Shown piece by piece: positions 18,375 through 27,117 of a DNA stretch of 64,000 nt (the first letter of the stretch is position 1; each line of letters starts with the position of its first letter). The DNA lies in assembly GCA_963790875.1 (NCBI GenBank), contig CAWBQT010000001.1, positions 62,001-126,000 of the forward strand. The letters are read 5' to 3'. The stretch comes from AP-15 sp963790875. GTDB lineage: Bacteria > Pseudomonadota > Alphaproteobacteria > ATCC43930 > CGMCC-115725. The notes beneath the pieces are model-generated. The model searched no databases and had not been told where the DNA came from. It saw nothing but the letters and a program-made list of their open reading frames with translations. The position numbers and the translations under genes were made by a program.

Positions 18375-18970
18375 GTCTGCTCCGCCTTGTTCGAGATGTA
18401 AGCGGGACAAGGATGAGGATCGATTTGATCCGATCGGACGAAGATTTGCCAGTGCGCGACAGTTGGCCCCGCTCACGTCGTAGACGTCCTGATCACCGCG
18501 GAGTGCCATTTGGATCTCCCGAGAGGGCGGCTATTGGCGATCGATCCAAACTCGTGCGCATCCGAATTTATTCCGGAGGCGGATGCGCAGGGTGCCGATA
18601 TCTCACCCTCGCGGCTATCACCAGCGGCGACGACATCGAGATTCGTGCGGCCTCTCGATTTCGTCGGCTTGGACCCGGATGTGACAAATTAGATAGATTC
18701 TAATCTATTGATCCCGTCCGGTGGCTCCCCATATTGGCTCGACTTGCAAGAGAGGCCATCCAGTAACAAAGTTGTGAACGGTATCTAGGCCAGGAATCGG
18801 TAACAAATCCGTGAACGGTCACAAAGTCGTGAACGGAAGTTATCGGTACGGAATAAATCGTTGTCGCGTCCAGTCCATACACGCGTCTAGAGAGTACCTC
18901 CCTTTCACTGATCCAACCAATGGGTAGACTGAAACTGTACGCAGAACGTGTGCAAACAAGGAGATGTTTG
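18375..18970 (+). other. Intergenic stretch with regulatory-looking repeats
   Basis: No further gene recognised. The right half contains the direct repeats annotated at 18763-18836. The purine-rich CAAGGAGATG ahead of the ferritin-like gene acts as its ribosome-binding region. Confidence 0.4.
18763..18836 (+). repeat. Three direct repeats upstream of the ferritin-like gene
   Basis: The 19-base unit GTAACAAAGTTGTGAACGG (18763-18781) recurs as GTAACAAATCCGTGAACGG (18800-18818) and GTCACAAAGTCGTGAACGG (18818-18836). Start-to-start distances are 37 and 18 bases, about one and two times the same step. The array ends 134 bases before the ATG at 18971. Such spacing suggests cooperative binding by a regulator or an alternative sigma factor. 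Confidence 0.65.
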
Positions 18971-20146
18971 ATGAAGAACGGTAATCCCGAGTATGGCAAG
19001 AACCGGCGTGCTTTTCTCAGAGGCAGCCTCATGACCGGAGCGGCCATCGCCGGCGCCACGACCCTGGGCGGACGCAAGCTGTTCGCCCAGACTTCGCTGT
19101 CGGGACAAACTTCGCTGCTGTCGCAATCCTCAGGGCGGCTGACGAAAGGCGATGCCGACATCCTCCGATTTCTGGCGGCGGCAGAACTGATCGAGACGGA
19201 CCTGTGGACGCAGTATGCGGAACTGGGTGGTATCGGCGACAATCCACCCATCGAGATAGACCCACACCAAAAGTTGAACAACTATCAGGTAGCCCTGTCG
19301 AACCTCGATTCCGATGGCCCGCAATACATCACCAGCAACACGCTGGACGAGGTTAGCCACTCCACCTTCCTCAATGCCTATCTCGAGTCCAAAGGAGCCG
19401 CGCCGGTCAACTTCGACAAGTTCCACACGCTGCCGGGCAGCACAGCCAAGGGATCGTCAGGCATCAAGCGCCTGACAAACCTGATGCATCTCAACGTCGA
19501 CACCAGCTGGTACGTTCGCTACCGAAGTGCCACCAATCCGGACTTCGGCGTCACCTTTCCGCAGGCGCTCACTCTCAACAATGTGACCGCCATCCCGCGA
19601 GACGACAGCGATTTCCATGGCGCCGCCAATCCGAACTTTCCCGGTAACGACCATGTCCAGGCGATCGCAAACGTCGCCGGTTTTCACTTCGGGTATATCG
19701 AACAAGGCGGCTCGAGCCTTTACGCGGCCATGAGCCAAAAAGTGTCGGATCCGGAAGTGCTCCAGATCACCCTTGGCATCGGCGGCGACGAGATCGCGCA
19801 CTTTCTCGAATGGGTCGATTTTTCGGGCAATGGCGTGCAGGGGCCGGTAGCGCCGTTTACCGACCCGATATCAGGCCTGTCGTTTCCCAATTTTTTCACC
19901 AACCCACCGCTGCAACCGCCGAGCCTGGTTCAGCCCAGCCTGATCTTCCCGGTCCCGTGCGAATTCATCAGCCCCGACCTGCCGCATGTCTCGGTCATTC
20001 GTCCGCTGACCGATAAATTCGGCGGTGCCGTCGCGACCATCGCATCGTTCACGAAAGACGGACTGTTCGTCGGGCAGACGACAGAGTTTTTGCAGGTACT
20101 GCACCAACTGGCGGAAGCGGCCGACGCTGCCGCACGCCAGTTCTAA
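18971..20146 (+). CDS. Tat-exported ferritin-like (diiron) protein
   Basis: 391 residues from the ATG at 18971. The twin-arginine signal NRRAFLRG with a hydrophobic segment ends near LFAQ. The mature part starts with the ferritin-like helices: KGDADILRFLAAAELIETDLW, then DEVSHSTFLNAYLE (E-x-x-H), IANVAGFHFGYIEQGG, and GGDEIAHFLEWVDF (second E-x-x-H). This is the arrangement of a four-helix diiron site. Export of a ferritin-like protein points to periplasmic metal handling or oxidation; iron or manganese both fit. The Nramp gene follows 141 bases downstream. The substrate is unproven. Confidence 0.8.
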   Translation: MKNGNPEYGKNRRAFLRGSLMTGAAIAGATTLGGRKLFAQTSLSGQTSLLSQSSGRLTKGDADILRFLAAAELIETDLWTQYAELGGIGDNPPIEIDPHQKLNNYQVALSNLDSDGPQYITSNTLDEVSHSTFLNAYLESKGAAPVNFDKFHTLPGSTAKGSSGIKRLTNLMHLNVDTSWYVRYRSATNPDFGVTFPQALTLNNVTAIPRDDSDFHGAANPNFPGNDHVQAIANVAGFHFGYIEQGGSSLYAAMSQKVSDPEVLQITLGIGGDEIAHFLEWVDFSGNGVQGPVAPFTDPISGLSFPNFFTNPPLQPPSLVQPSLIFPVPCEFISPDLPHVSVIRPLTDKFGGAVATIASFTKDGLFVGQTTEFLQVLHQLAEAADAAARQF

Positions 20147-20287
20147 CCGCCCAGCGAAAGCGTTCACTGTACCGTTAATCCGTATGGCAAGGCAGCAGCT
20201 CGCGGCTCGCCGCGAGCGGCTCCTCCCGGCCGGCTTCCTGCCAAACGATTTATCGCCGTCTCCCCCTTCGATGAAAGCGAGTTTGCC

Positions 20288-21601
20288 ATGGACGCCCGGG
20301 CAATAGGCCGAGTCTCGCTCACCGAACGCACGATCCTTGCCGGCGGAGAAGTGTTTCTCGGCCGGCGGCGCGGCCCGCTCGCCTTGTTGCCGTTCGCCGG
20401 CCCCGCGGTGATCGCCTCGATCGCCTACATGGACCCGGGAAATTTTGCGACGAATATCCAGGCCGGGTCGGGGTACGGCTACGAACTCCTCTGGGTGGCG
20501 CTTTCCGCCAATCTCGTTGCCATGCTGTTCCAGGCGCTGTCGGCCAAGATCGGGATCGCCACCGGACGGAACCTCGCCGAACTCTGCCGCGAGCATTTCG
20601 CGCCGCCCGTCGTTTATGCCCTGTGGTCGGCGAGCGAAATCGCGGCCATGGCGACCGAGCTGGCGGAGCTCCTCGGCGCCAGCCTTGGGCTGACCTTGCT
20701 CTGCGGCATACCGTTGCTCGCCAGCATGCTGATCGTCGCAATCGCCACCTATGCCGCGCTGCGCCTGCAGCGTTCGGGTTTCCGGCCGGTCGAAATCCTG
20801 ATCGGTTGCTGCGTCGGCGTGATCACTGCGAGTTACCTGGCCGAGCTGGTGATTGCGCCGCCGCACTGGGGCGGCGTCGCGGCCGGCACGTTCGTTCCGC
20901 GTCTCGGCGGGGCGGGCAGCATCACATTGGCCGTGGGCATTGTCGGCGCCACGGTCATGCCGCATGCCATATACCTGCACTCGGGTTTGACGCAGGCGCG
21001 GTTGCCGTTCGCGAATGCGCGACAGCGGCGTATCGCCCTCGCCATGTCCAATCGCGAGGTATTCTTGGCGCTCGGCGTCGCCGGCCTGGTCAATATGGCG
21101 ATGATCGCAATGGCTGCCGTCGCGTTCCATGATGGTACGCACAACCAGATCGCCGAGATCGAAACGGCCTACCGGACGCTGGCCCCGCTCCTCGGAGCGG
21201 GTGCCGCCATCCTGTTCATGCTCGCCCTGTTGGCCTCCGGGTTTTCCAGCTCGGTCGTCGGGGTCATGGCCGGCCAAATGATCATGCAGGGCTTTGTTTC
21301 GTTTCGTATCCCGCTGTGGCTGCGCCGTCTCGTCGTGATGGCGCCTTCCTTCGCCGTCGTCGCCGCCGGGATGGACGTCACTCGCGCCCTGGTGCTGAGC
21401 CAGGTGGTTTTGAGCCTCGTCCTGCCGATCCCGATGGTAGCTCTCGTCAGGTTCACCGCCAGCCGCGACGTGATGGGCGAGTTCGCCAATACCCGCCTGA
21501 CCAACGCGCTGGCGATTGCCGCAACCGGGTTTGTCTGTCTCCTCAATGCGATCCTGCTGCTCGCCATCGCCGGACTGCCGGTCCCGTTTGCCGGCGGCTG
21601 A
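20288..21601 (+). CDS. Nramp-family divalent metal (Mn2+/Fe2+) transporter
   Basis: 437 residues with 11 membrane helices. The two metal-binding signatures are present: AYMDPGNFATNIQAG in helix 1 (DPGN) and VMPHAIYLHSGL in helix 6 (MPH). It is a proton-coupled importer of Mn2+ or Fe2+ into the cytoplasm. The ATG at 20288 has only a weak purine-rich signal (gaaagcgag). It follows the ferritin-like gene on the same strand, which suggests a shared role in metal economy. A Mn exporter with its riboswitch lies 3 kb further on. Confidence 0.9.
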   Translation: MDARAIGRVSLTERTILAGGEVFLGRRRGPLALLPFAGPAVIASIAYMDPGNFATNIQAGSGYGYELLWVALSANLVAMLFQALSAKIGIATGRNLAELCREHFAPPVVYALWSASEIAAMATELAELLGASLGLTLLCGIPLLASMLIVAIATYAALRLQRSGFRPVEILIGCCVGVITASYLAELVIAPPHWGGVAAGTFVPRLGGAGSITLAVGIVGATVMPHAIYLHSGLTQARLPFANARQRRIALAMSNREVFLALGVAGLVNMAMIAMAAVAFHDGTHNQIAEIETAYRTLAPLLGAGAAILFMLALLASGFSSSVVGVMAGQMIMQGFVSFRIPLWLRRLVVMAPSFAVVAAGMDVTRALVLSQVVLSLVLPIPMVALVRFTASRDVMGEFANTRLTNALAIAATGFVCLLNAILLLAIAGLPVPFAGG

Positions 21602-21856
21602 ATAGTCCCGGCGGCACGCTGGCGGATCCGCTCCCGGGGTCCTACAAAGACCAAAGCCGACGAAGAGCCGGCACTCCCGACGGATCCGCGCCTTCCGGTA
21701 GCCAAGGCATCCGCTCCGCGGAAAGGCGAGCAGGAGCGGAGCAAAACCGTTTTGACGGTTCGGCTCGGGCGTGAGGGGAGGGCCGCGGGAATAAACCCGC
21801 GCCCGATCCGGTCTCCCTTGCTACCGGCCATGCCGGGGCATGAGAATGAGGTTTCG

Positions 21857-22468
21857 ATGCTGCGGGCCGATGGCGACCCCGAACTGCGCGTTTTCGACCC
21901 GGTGATCCGGTTCCTGCACTGGCTGACCCTGTTCCTCGTCGTCACGGTCTTCGTGCTCGCCTTCTCGATTGCCTTCGCATCGTCCAGGGCGGAGGCCGTT
22001 GCGCTGATCCAGCTGCATCGCTCGTTCGGCGTGAGCGTGTGGGTCGTGACCCTCGGTCGGCTCGTTTGGCGCCAATTCGCGCGCTTCCCCAACTGGCCCG
22101 CCGACATGCCGCAGCCGATGCGGTTTGCAGCGCAATGGAGCGAACACGCGCTTTACGCCCTCCTGCTGACCCAGCCGATCCTCGGGCTCCTCTGGACCAA
22201 TGCGTACGGCGACCGGGCGAACCTGTTCTTCCTCGGCCGGCTGCCGGCCTTGATCGGCCCGGACCGGCCACTCGCCAAGCAGCTGGGGGAGGCGCACACG
22301 ACGGTCGGGCTCCTTCTCCTCGGCCTGATCGCGCTGCATGCCTCGGCGGCGCTCTACCACCATTTCTGGCGCCGCGACGAGACGCTCGAAGCCATGCTGC
22401 CGCCGGGAATGCGGCGCCGGGACACCCTGGGTCGCGGGCATGAAAGCCGAAGTTTGAGAGAGCGCTAA
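21857..22468 (+). CDS. Cytochrome b561-type membrane protein
   Basis: 203 residues with four membrane helices and His residues in the positions expected for two b hemes: FDPVIRFLHWLTLF, LIQLHRSFGVSVW, WSEHALYALLLTQ and GEAHTTVGLLLLGLIALHASAALYHHF. These proteins pass electrons between quinol and periplasmic carriers or peroxide/superoxide. The ATG at 21857 has TGAGG six bases upstream; an ATG at 21830 is an alternative. It lies 255 bases behind the Nramp gene on the same strand. Confidence 0.88.
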   Translation: MLRADGDPELRVFDPVIRFLHWLTLFLVVTVFVLAFSIAFASSRAEAVALIQLHRSFGVSVWVVTLGRLVWRQFARFPNWPADMPQPMRFAAQWSEHALYALLLTQPILGLLWTNAYGDRANLFFLGRLPALIGPDRPLAKQLGEAHTTVGLLLLGLIALHASAALYHHFWRRDETLEAMLPPGMRRRDTLGRGHESRSLRER

Positions 22469-22560
22469 TCCCGGGCTAATCCTTGCTCCAGCCCGGCTCC
22501 GCTCGCCCGAGATCGACCGCTTGCAGTCGGGCGTCCACTTCGCCGCGCCAAGGACCGCGA

Positions 22561-23811
22561 CTATGCGAGCAACTCCGTCATTGCCGAGTAAACCAGCGTG
22601 CGCAAGTCCCGCCGAAGCGTCAAGCGCGCCTCGCTGCCAATCACCTGGGTCATGAACACGACGGTCAGCTCCTCCTTGGGATCGATCCAGAAGGCGGTCG
22701 CCGCCGCCCCACCCCAGAAATATTCGCCGAGCGACCCGGGCAGGCGGGTTTTAGCCACGTTGACGTTGACCCCGCAGCCGAGCGAAAAGCCGACGCCGGC
22801 ATAGCCGGATTCGCTGAACATCCCCGGCGGTGACATGTCCGCCACCTCCCTGCCATCGGGCAAATAGTTCAGGCTGAAAAGAGCGACCGTTTTGGGGCTC
22901 AGTATCTGCACCCCGTCGAGCGTGCCGCCGTGCAGCATCATTTGGCAGAAACGCAGGTAGTCGTGCGCCGTGGACACGAGACCGCCGCCGCCCAATTCCA
23001 GCGCCGGCGGCTTGGCGTAAGTGCTCTCCCGGGCGTCGTCCTGCAGCTTCAGTCCGCGGGTGGCCCCTGGCTGATAGCACGAGGTGAACCGTTCGACCTT
23101 TTCCGGCGGCACGTAGAACGCGGTGTCGTTCATGCCGAGCGGCTCAAACAGCTTTGCGCGCAAAAACTCGCCGAACCTCATGCCGGACAGCCGCTCGACG
23201 AGGTACCCCAGCACGTCGATCGACACCGAATAGTTCCAGGCGGTTCCTGGCGAGAAATCAAGCGGGATTTGGGCGAGCTGATCGACCATTCCTTGCAGCC
23301 CGCCGGGGGTCTGGAGGTCGGCCACCTTGGCCCTGCGATAGGCGGCGTCCACGCCGGTGCGCATCATGAAGCCGTAGGTCAAACCCGAGGTGTGAGTCGC
23401 GAGGTCGACAACCTTCATCTGCCGCAGGGCGGGCGTCGTCAAAAAAACAGGCGGCGCGTCCGGCAGCAGCGACGGCGTGCCGCTGGCGTATACGCCAAGG
23501 TTCTTCCAGGCAGGAATATGGCTGTGGACGGCATCGTCGAGACCAATTAGGCCCTGTTCGACCAGCATCATCAGGGCGACCGCAGTAATCGGCTTGCTCA
23601 TCGAGTAGATCCGGAAGATCGCGTCCTCCCGCATCCGCTTATCGCGCTCGATGTCCATGCGGCCGCAGATGCCGGTGTGGATCAGGTGCCCCTTGCGATA
23701 GATGAGGGTCAGCATGCCCGGCAGGTAGCCGCCGTCGATATAACGGCGCCGCATCACCTCGTCCAGGCGCGCGAGTCTGACCGATGACATGCCTACTGTT
23801 TCAGGCTTCAT
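22561..23811 (-). CDS. Serine hydrolase, beta-lactamase class C/EstB-like
   Basis: 416 residues. The class C signature is visible: the nucleophile motif SMSK (residues 70-73), the Tyr motif WNYSVSIDV near residue 192, and a third-element stretch WGGAAATAFW near residue 366. This matches family VIII esterases and penicillin-binding-protein-like hydrolases. No signal peptide is seen, so it is probably a cytosolic esterase. The ATG at 23811 is preceded by a strong G-run (bases 23816-23825). The very short distance to an upstream same-strand frame ending at 23826 suggests it was once second in an operon. Confidence 0.85.
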   Translation of the reverse strand: MKPETVGMSSVRLARLDEVMRRRYIDGGYLPGMLTLIYRKGHLIHTGICGRMDIERDKRMREDAIFRIYSMSKPITAVALMMLVEQGLIGLDDAVHSHIPAWKNLGVYASGTPSLLPDAPPVFLTTPALRQMKVVDLATHTSGLTYGFMMRTGVDAAYRRAKVADLQTPGGLQGMVDQLAQIPLDFSPGTAWNYSVSIDVLGYLVERLSGMRFGEFLRAKLFEPLGMNDTAFYVPPEKVERFTSCYQPGATRGLKLQDDARESTYAKPPALELGGGGLVSTAHDYLRFCQMMLHGGTLDGVQILSPKTVALFSLNYLPDGREVADMSPPGMFSESGYAGVGFSLGCGVNVNVAKTRLPGSLGEYFWGGAAATAFWIDPKEELTVVFMTQVIGSEARLTLRRDLRTLVYSAMTELLA

Positions 23812-23825
23812 CCAATGTCCCCCCC

Positions 23826-24064
23826 TCATGCGGCCAGCCACTTGCCCTCAGCATAGGCCCCCCCGAGACCGAAATCGACCGTCACGGCGGTCTGGCGCGA
23901 GCGGAAAGGTGACGGCCGCTTGGCCAGCGCGCGAAGATTGCGGATGGTCGCCGGGGCGTTGCCCGGCATCCGCTGCCTTCGGTACCCGCGGAACCCGACC
24001 AACCAAGCCTGCCGATCTCTCCGGATGTTCTGGCGCAAGCCGACAATGTCCTCGAATCCGCTGG
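23826..24064 (-). pseudogene. Possible C-terminal remnant of an unidentified upstream gene
   Basis: A minus-strand frame ends with ATIRNLRALAKRP and AVTVDFGLGGAYAEGKWLAA 15 bases before the serine hydrolase start, exactly where a preceding operon gene would end. It reads back to about 24064, where a stop interrupts it. The composition looks protein-like, but I do not recognise the family. The rest of 23812-24212 holds nothing else recognisable. Confidence 0.25.
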
Positions 24065-24212
24065 CTTAGCCATTGGCCCTCCATTAGCCCTGATTTCTCA
24101 ATGGGGGTTCGCCTTGGGAGGCGCCGAGGCGTCTCACCGATAAGGCACGTATCGGAAAATCGGCCGGCGAGCGCTTGAATTTGCCTATTTCCATCGAGTT
24201 GTGCTACGTAGC

Positions 24213-24325
24213 TCACGTCATCGGGGAGTAGCCGCCCTCGCGTCATAGAGGGGTGCGCGTCAACACACTTGGCCTTGGCCATGGCGCGCGCGTGCCCACA
24301 GGCTTGGCGAGACCTTTGGCATCGG
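24213..24325 (+). promoter_or_regulatory. yybP-ykoY manganese riboswitch
   Basis: The conserved elements occur in order. TCATCGGGGAGTAGCC (24218-24233) is followed by a hairpin CCCTC/GAGGG around GCGTCAT, then GCGTCAACACACTTGG (24257-24272), a GC-rich arm, and GGCGAGACCTTTGGC (24306-24320). These are the hallmarks of the yybP-ykoY aptamer, which binds Mn2+. Behind it a hairpin of CGGGTCGG (24337-24344) with CCGACCCG (24378-24385) occupies the space just before the ATG at 24397. It is the likely expression platform. The controlled gene is a TMEM165-family Mn exporter, the classical target. Confidence 0.85.
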
Positions 24326-24396
24326 TTCCTTGCATCCGGGTCGGACGGAGGGAACTGTGCCAAGGTTTGTCTCCCGCCCGACCCGACGGCCTCCTC

Positions 24397-24957
24397 ATGG
24401 AAGTCTTCCTCGTGTCGACCATGGTCGTCGGTCTCGCCGAGATCGGCGACAAGACGCAAATCTTGTCGATGATGCTTGCTGCACGCTTTCAGCGGCCTTG
24501 GCCGATCATTTTTGGAATCTTGTTTGCGACTGTCGCCAATCATGCCGCTGCGGGCCTGGTGGGAAAATGTTTTGGCGATCTGCTGAGCGGTCCGTGGATG
24601 CGGTGGATTCTCGGTCTCTCGTTTCTGAGCGTCGCGGTCTGGGCCCTCTTTCCGGATAAATACGAGGGTAACGACAGGGCGATCAGCCGTTGGGGAGCGT
24701 TTATGTCGACGCTCGTCGCCTTCTTCATCGCCGAGATCGGCGACAAGACACAAATCGCAACCGTCGGCTTGGCGGCGCGGTTCGAGCAGTTCTACCCGGT
24801 CGTGATCGGCACCACGTTCGGCATGATGCTGGTTAACATTCCGGTCGTGCTCCTCGGCAACAAGGTGCCGGATAAGCTGCCGGTGAAGGCTATCCGCGTC
24901 ATTGCCGCCGTTGTCTTTGCAGTGATGGGGCTTCTCACCATCACGGGCGGTCTGTAA
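24397..24957 (+). CDS. TMEM165/GDT1-family manganese exporter
   Basis: 186 residues with six membrane helices in two homologous halves. Each half carries the family motif E-x-G-D-K-T (GLAEIGDKTQILSMMLAARF near residue 15 and FIAEIGDKTQIATVGLAARF near residue 112). Bacterial members export Mn2+ (MneA) or transport Ca2+. The ATG at 24397 matches the first membrane segment (MEVFLVSTMVVGL). No Shine-Dalgarno is obvious, which fits translation being exposed by the riboswitch upstream. Confidence 0.9.
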   Translation: MEVFLVSTMVVGLAEIGDKTQILSMMLAARFQRPWPIIFGILFATVANHAAAGLVGKCFGDLLSGPWMRWILGLSFLSVAVWALFPDKYEGNDRAISRWGAFMSTLVAFFIAEIGDKTQIATVGLAARFEQFYPVVIGTTFGMMLVNIPVVLLGNKVPDKLPVKAIRVIAAVVFAVMGLLTITGGL

Positions 24958-24995
24958 TGTGTGTCCGCATCTCCATATCGTGCTGGAGCGGCAGT

Positions 24996-26015
24996 TTAGC
25001 GGATGCGGCGCATCTCCGAGGGGGAATTCGGCTGCATGATCGCCGGGTGCGATGCTTCCGGCGGGCTGGCGGCACCGATGACCCAAGCGCGGGTTTCGGC
25101 GGCCGACCACCAGATGACGACGAGGTGGAGGGCGATGGCCGCAATGCGGATCGCCTGCTCGGGCTCGCTTTCGATAAAATGCGTGCAGCCCCAGCGCGTC
25201 GCCGCCATGGCCTTGTAATACGCGACCGAGGCCAGATCCGCCGACACCTCATTCGGGCGGCATTCCAGTTTCAGCGCATGAAACCCCCAGCGCGCGAGCC
25301 AGGCCTCGGTGTGCGGGCGGTCGATCTCCGGCCGTCCCGTAATGACGACGGCGCGCGCCGGCGAAAACGGCGGCAATACCGCAAAAGGCTCAAGCCCGTG
25401 ACGCTGGCCGAGGGCCGCGGCGAGGTCGGCGTCGTAATGCGCGCGCGGGATGTCGGGGAGAAAGACGCCGTCGAGATCGAGCCCGACGAACGGGCGCTCG
25501 GTCGAGCGCTCGGGCGGGGCGCCGATCCGGCGGCGCGCACGCGCTTCGGGGGTTGTTTCGCCGCGCTCCCACGGGAAGCGAAACAGCTGCCGCATCGGGT
25601 GCGAAAAATCCGGGATGTAGCGCGTCGTCTCCGGATCGTGGACAACCGTCAAGGTCGCGCAAGCATGGCCCCAAGCGAGCAGCGCCGCGCGGACCGAGGC
25701 CATCGTCGCCCCGGTCGAGCAAGCGTCGTCGATCAGGAGGATGCGGGTGGCGTCGGAAGGCGGCGGTCCGATCCACCGGGTAATGCCGGTTCCGCGGTCC
25801 CAGCCCAGCATGAACAACGGCAGCCCCAGCATCGACGACGCCATCGTCGCCGGCACGAGACCGCCACGGGCGATGCCCGCGACGGCGTCGGGCGCCCACA
25901 GGGAGACGCGATCGAGCAGCGAAGCAACGAGGCGTTCGGCTTGATCGTAGGAGATGAAGACCGGCAGCCGGTCGGTGTCCAACCCCTTCCAGGGGCGCGG
26001 CGGTTCCCCGGTCAT
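24996..26015 (-). CDS. Phosphoribosyltransferase-HAD hydrolase fusion
   Basis: 339 residues. The N-terminal half is a type I phosphoribosyltransferase: VAGIARGGLVPATMAS, then the PRPP-binding loop ILLIDDACSTGATMASV near residue 100. The C-terminal half carries HAD-like motifs: VGLDLDGVFLPD (DxDGV, motif I) and AVVITGRPEIDRPHTEAWL (motif II). The ORF is uninterrupted, so this is a real fusion. It probably handles a nucleotide or base with PRPP and removes a phosphate, in the cytosol. It starts 26 bases behind the NMT1-type binding protein gene, so it is last in the PQQ dehydrogenase cluster. Confidence 0.82.
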   Translation of the reverse strand: MTGEPPRPWKGLDTDRLPVFISYDQAERLVASLLDRVSLWAPDAVAGIARGGLVPATMASSMLGLPLFMLGWDRGTGITRWIGPPPSDATRILLIDDACSTGATMASVRAALLAWGHACATLTVVHDPETTRYIPDFSHPMRQLFRFPWERGETTPEARARRRIGAPPERSTERPFVGLDLDGVFLPDIPRAHYDADLAAALGQRHGLEPFAVLPPFSPARAVVITGRPEIDRPHTEAWLARWGFHALKLECRPNEVSADLASVAYYKAMAATRWGCTHFIESEPEQAIRIAAIALHLVVIWWSAAETRAWVIGAASPPEASHPAIMQPNSPSEMRRIR

Positions 26016-26040
26016 CGGGCTGCCGGATAAGCGAGGCCCG

Positions 26041-27042
26041 TCAACGCTTGAGCGCCATGCCAACGCGCTTGTCGACGAACCGCGTCGTATAGGCCTTCTT
26101 GATGTCGATCCCCGGCGGGTAGACCCCAACCGCGGTCATCGACCGGTAGAACGCCTGCCACCGCGCGTCGGTCATCGCGCCGATGCCGAGAGTTTCGGCA
26201 TCGCCCGAATCGACGATGCCGCGGGCGATCATCGTCTGATGCCCGAAACCGATCAGGTCGGCCGGCATCTCGGGATTGGCCTTCATGATCAGCCGGTTTG
26301 CCGGCGCCGGATCGCCGTAAAGATAGGAGTACCAGCCCTCTATCGAGGCATCGATAAAGCGCTGCACGAGGTCGGGCCGTTCCTGAATGAGCTTGGCTGA
26401 CGTCGTGATGATGTTCGCGTAGCCCTGATAGCCAGCCTCGGATAGCGGCAGCACGACCGGCTCGATCCCGGTTTTCTGGCGGATCAGAAACGGCTCGCTG
26501 CTCGCATATCCTTGCTGGATCGCCTGCCGGTTCGCAAGAAACGGTCCCAGATTGAAAGTGTAGGTGCGGATCTGGCTGTCGTCATACCCGTATTTGGCGG
26601 CGAGAAAGCGCCACCAGCCGAGCCGCGCGTCGGCACCGATCATGATCGGCTTGCCTTTCAGCGCCGCGAAGCTGTCATTCCCAGCCCCGGGGTGGGCGAT
26701 CAGTACCGCGAGGTCTTTCTGGAAAATCGCCGCCACCGCGACAAACGGCAGCTTCTCCTCGGCGAATTCGATCGCCCGGCCGCCCCCGAGGTTGAAGTCG
26801 AGCCGGCCGGCCGCCAACAGCGCCATGTGATTGACCTGCGGTCCGCCTTCCTCGATCGTGACGTCGAGCCCGCGTTTTGCGTACAGCCCGGTCGCGAGCG
26901 CCTGGTAATAGCCGCCGTATTCGGCCTCGGCCTTCCAGTCGAGACCGAAGGCGACGCGATCCTGCCCGCGCGCCGGCGCCGCAATGAAAACGGCGAGGAC
27001 GAAGATTGCGGCGAGGCAACCCGCCCGGCGCCAGTCAGGCAT
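26041..27042 (-). CDS. ABC transporter substrate-binding protein, NMT1/THI5-like
   Basis: 333 residues with a signal peptide (CLAAIFVLAVFIAAPARGQ). The fold pattern is that of NMT1/ThiY-type periplasmic binding proteins: FGLDWKAEAEYGGYYQALATGLYAKRGLDVTIEEGG, then LLAAGRLDFNLGGG, and TTSAKLIQERPDLVQRFI. Known relatives bind thiamin precursors, nitrate, sulfonates or other small molecules. No permease or ATPase is adjacent; an orphan ATPase of the matching NitT/TauT class lies 15 kb away at 41929. It sits 75 bases behind the XoxJ-like gene in the same orientation, which suggests a role with the PQQ system. Confidence 0.85.
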   Translation of the reverse strand: MPDWRRAGCLAAIFVLAVFIAAPARGQDRVAFGLDWKAEAEYGGYYQALATGLYAKRGLDVTIEEGGPQVNHMALLAAGRLDFNLGGGRAIEFAEEKLPFVAVAAIFQKDLAVLIAHPGAGNDSFAALKGKPIMIGADARLGWWRFLAAKYGYDDSQIRTYTFNLGPFLANRQAIQQGYASSEPFLIRQKTGIEPVVLPLSEAGYQGYANIITTSAKLIQERPDLVQRFIDASIEGWYSYLYGDPAPANRLIMKANPEMPADLIGFGHQTMIARGIVDSGDAETLGIGAMTDARWQAFYRSMTAVGVYPPGIDIKKAYTTRFVDKRVGMALKR

Positions 27043-27117
27043 GATGGTCGCCCGTGGCTGCGTCCCTTCCGGCGCGGCACTCGCGGTGCATCGGCGGGGA
27101 GCGGTTCTGGTGGGGCA

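Noticed and set aside
23848..25110. 420-codon minus-strand frame opposite the riboswitch and TMEM165 gene
   Set aside because: It is antisense to a clear membrane protein gene and has no motifs of its own.
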